This document shows, in pieces, positions 13,868 to 14,140 of a stretch of 14,140 bases of DNA. This DNA comes from DATDCY01 sp031406795 [NCBI: Candidatus Rokuibacteriota bacterium] (lineage in GTDB: Bacteria; JAUVQV01), in contig JANOHV010000061.1 in the NCBI GenBank assembly GCA_031406795.1, forward strand, positions 1-14,140. Direction: 5' to 3'. The position numbers and the translations under genes are program-made. The notes beneath the pieces were generated by a model that was given only the letters and a program-made list of their open reading frames with translations, was not told the DNA's origin and made no database searches. How positions within the stretch are numbered: position 1 is the first letter of the stretch; each line of letters begins with the position of its first letter.

Positions 13868-14022
13868 CAGCAGCAGAGGAAGCATTTCAACCGCCGAAAA
13901 AGCCGGATTTATTGCAGGAAGCACGGCGTGGCAGAGGTCAAGCATCGCTTGAAGCATGCATTGCGATCAGATATGAGCAACGACTTGGATAAACCGGACC
14001 AGGTGACAAGCCTGACTTTCCT
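13868..14022. other. Non-coding spacer between the two palindromes
   Basis: More A+T-rich than the genes around it. It holds short open frames without ribosome sites and a small inverted repeat, TCAAGC-ATC-GCTTGA (13938-13952). I see no supported gene; an untranslated leader, regulator sites or a small RNA cannot be excluded. Confidence 0.4.
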
Positions 14023-14044
14023 GATCCGCGCGTTACGCGCGGAT
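14023..14044. repeat. Palindromic repeat, copy 2 (hairpin)
   Basis: Perfect 9-bp arms ATCCGCGCG (14024-14032) and CGCGCGGAT (14036-14044) around a TTA loop. On the plus strand it ends in only three T (14044-14046). It is 14 bases past the possible minus-strand gene end at 14058, so it could serve that gene as an imperfect terminator, but it resembles copy 1 too closely for that to be the whole story. Confidence 0.6.
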
Positions 14045-14057
14045 TTGGGTCGCGCCG

Positions 14058-14140
14058 CTAGCCGGATCCGCCGGCCGCGCCGAGCGCACCGGCCGCGCCC
14101 GCGAACGCCCGCAGCGACCGGTGCTCCGGGAATCCGAGGT
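14058..14140 (-). CDS. Possible C-terminal end of an upstream gene (partial)
   Basis: A minus-strand frame open from the window edge to TAG at 14060-14058, encoding about 26 residues that end FAGAAGALGAAGGSG. Third codon positions are almost all G or C, like the real genes here, whereas the neighbouring spacer is not. A hairpin follows the stop. The fragment is too short to name a family, and other frames are also open, so this is tentative. Confidence 0.35.
   Translation of the reverse strand, partial: LGFPEHRSLRAFAGAAGALGAAGGSG

Noticed and set aside
13760-13957. A 65-codon minus-strand frame whose stop overlaps the dksA start as ATGA
   Set aside because: The coupling-like overlap is attractive, but there is no ribosome site, the frame contains the dksA promoter, and the translation matches no family.
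13846-14044. CRISPR-like repeat-spacer layout
   Set aside because: Only two imperfect palindromes with one 155-base interval, no third copy, and no cas genes.
14024-14046. Intrinsic terminator on the plus strand
   Set aside because: The stem is strong but only three T follow and no supported plus-strand gene precedes it; listed as a repeat instead.
13973-14140. Plus-strand frame open from ATG 13973 to the window end
   Set aside because: No Shine-Dalgarno site, third-position base use unlike the other genes, and an Arg/Pro-rich product running through a hairpin; the minus-strand frame is more gene-like.

Overview
The window is high-GC bacterial DNA (by eye about two thirds G+C). The organism is Gram-negative, because it encodes a BamD-type outer-membrane lipoprotein, and it runs a complete NADH-linked respiratory complex I. 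Three things best fit the former Deltaproteobacteria (Desulfuromonadota, Geobacter-like): the unbroken nuoA-to-nuoL order with separate nuoC and nuoD, a NuoG with an extra ferredoxin-type cluster, and a short DksA. That placement is inference. Nothing in the window marks phage, plasmid or transposon, and I see no rRNA, tRNA or CRISPR array.

Positions 1-9970, minus strand: a tightly packed nuo operon read right to left as nuoA, B, C, D, E, F, G, H, I, J, K and the N-terminal 353 codons of nuoL, which runs off the left edge; nuoM and nuoN probably follow outside. Adjacent genes overlap by 4 to 17 bases or are separated by at most 9, and five of the twelve start with GTG. A sigma70-type promoter (-35 TTGACA at 10042-10037, -10 TAGATT at 10018-10013) lies just upstream of nuoA, with a perfect 14-bp palindrome filling most of its spacer. 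The operon encodes the NADH module (E, F, G), the quinone/connecting module (B, C, D, I) and part of the proton-pumping membrane arm (A, H, J, K, L).

Positions 10122-11101: a small exported protein with one TPR-like unit (minus strand) and a divergent, unrecognised 148-residue helical protein (plus strand). The latter ends inside the stop codon of the next convergent gene, the two stops sharing the palindrome CTAG.

Positions 11098-13219, minus strand: a three-gene operon with its own promoter: a BamD-like TPR lipoprotein, a cytoplasmic TPR protein of about six repeats, and a stand-alone response regulator carrying an N-terminal four-cysteine zinc-ribbon-like segment. Its combination of an envelope-assembly lipoprotein with a regulator lacking an output domain is the least conventional part of the window.

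Positions 13398-14140: a short DksA/TraR-family regulator that keeps both the DxxDxA tip and the four-cysteine zinc finger, with a good promoter. Upstream is a non-coding stretch of roughly 250 bases with two similar palindromes about 155 bases apart, and then what may be the last 26 codons of another minus-strand gene.

I did not find a convincing new multi-gene system. The most testable novelties are the operator-like palindrome in the nuo promoter, the zinc-ribbon receiver protein next to bamD, the paired palindromes upstream of dksA, and departures from usual residues in NuoK, NuoF and NuoL.
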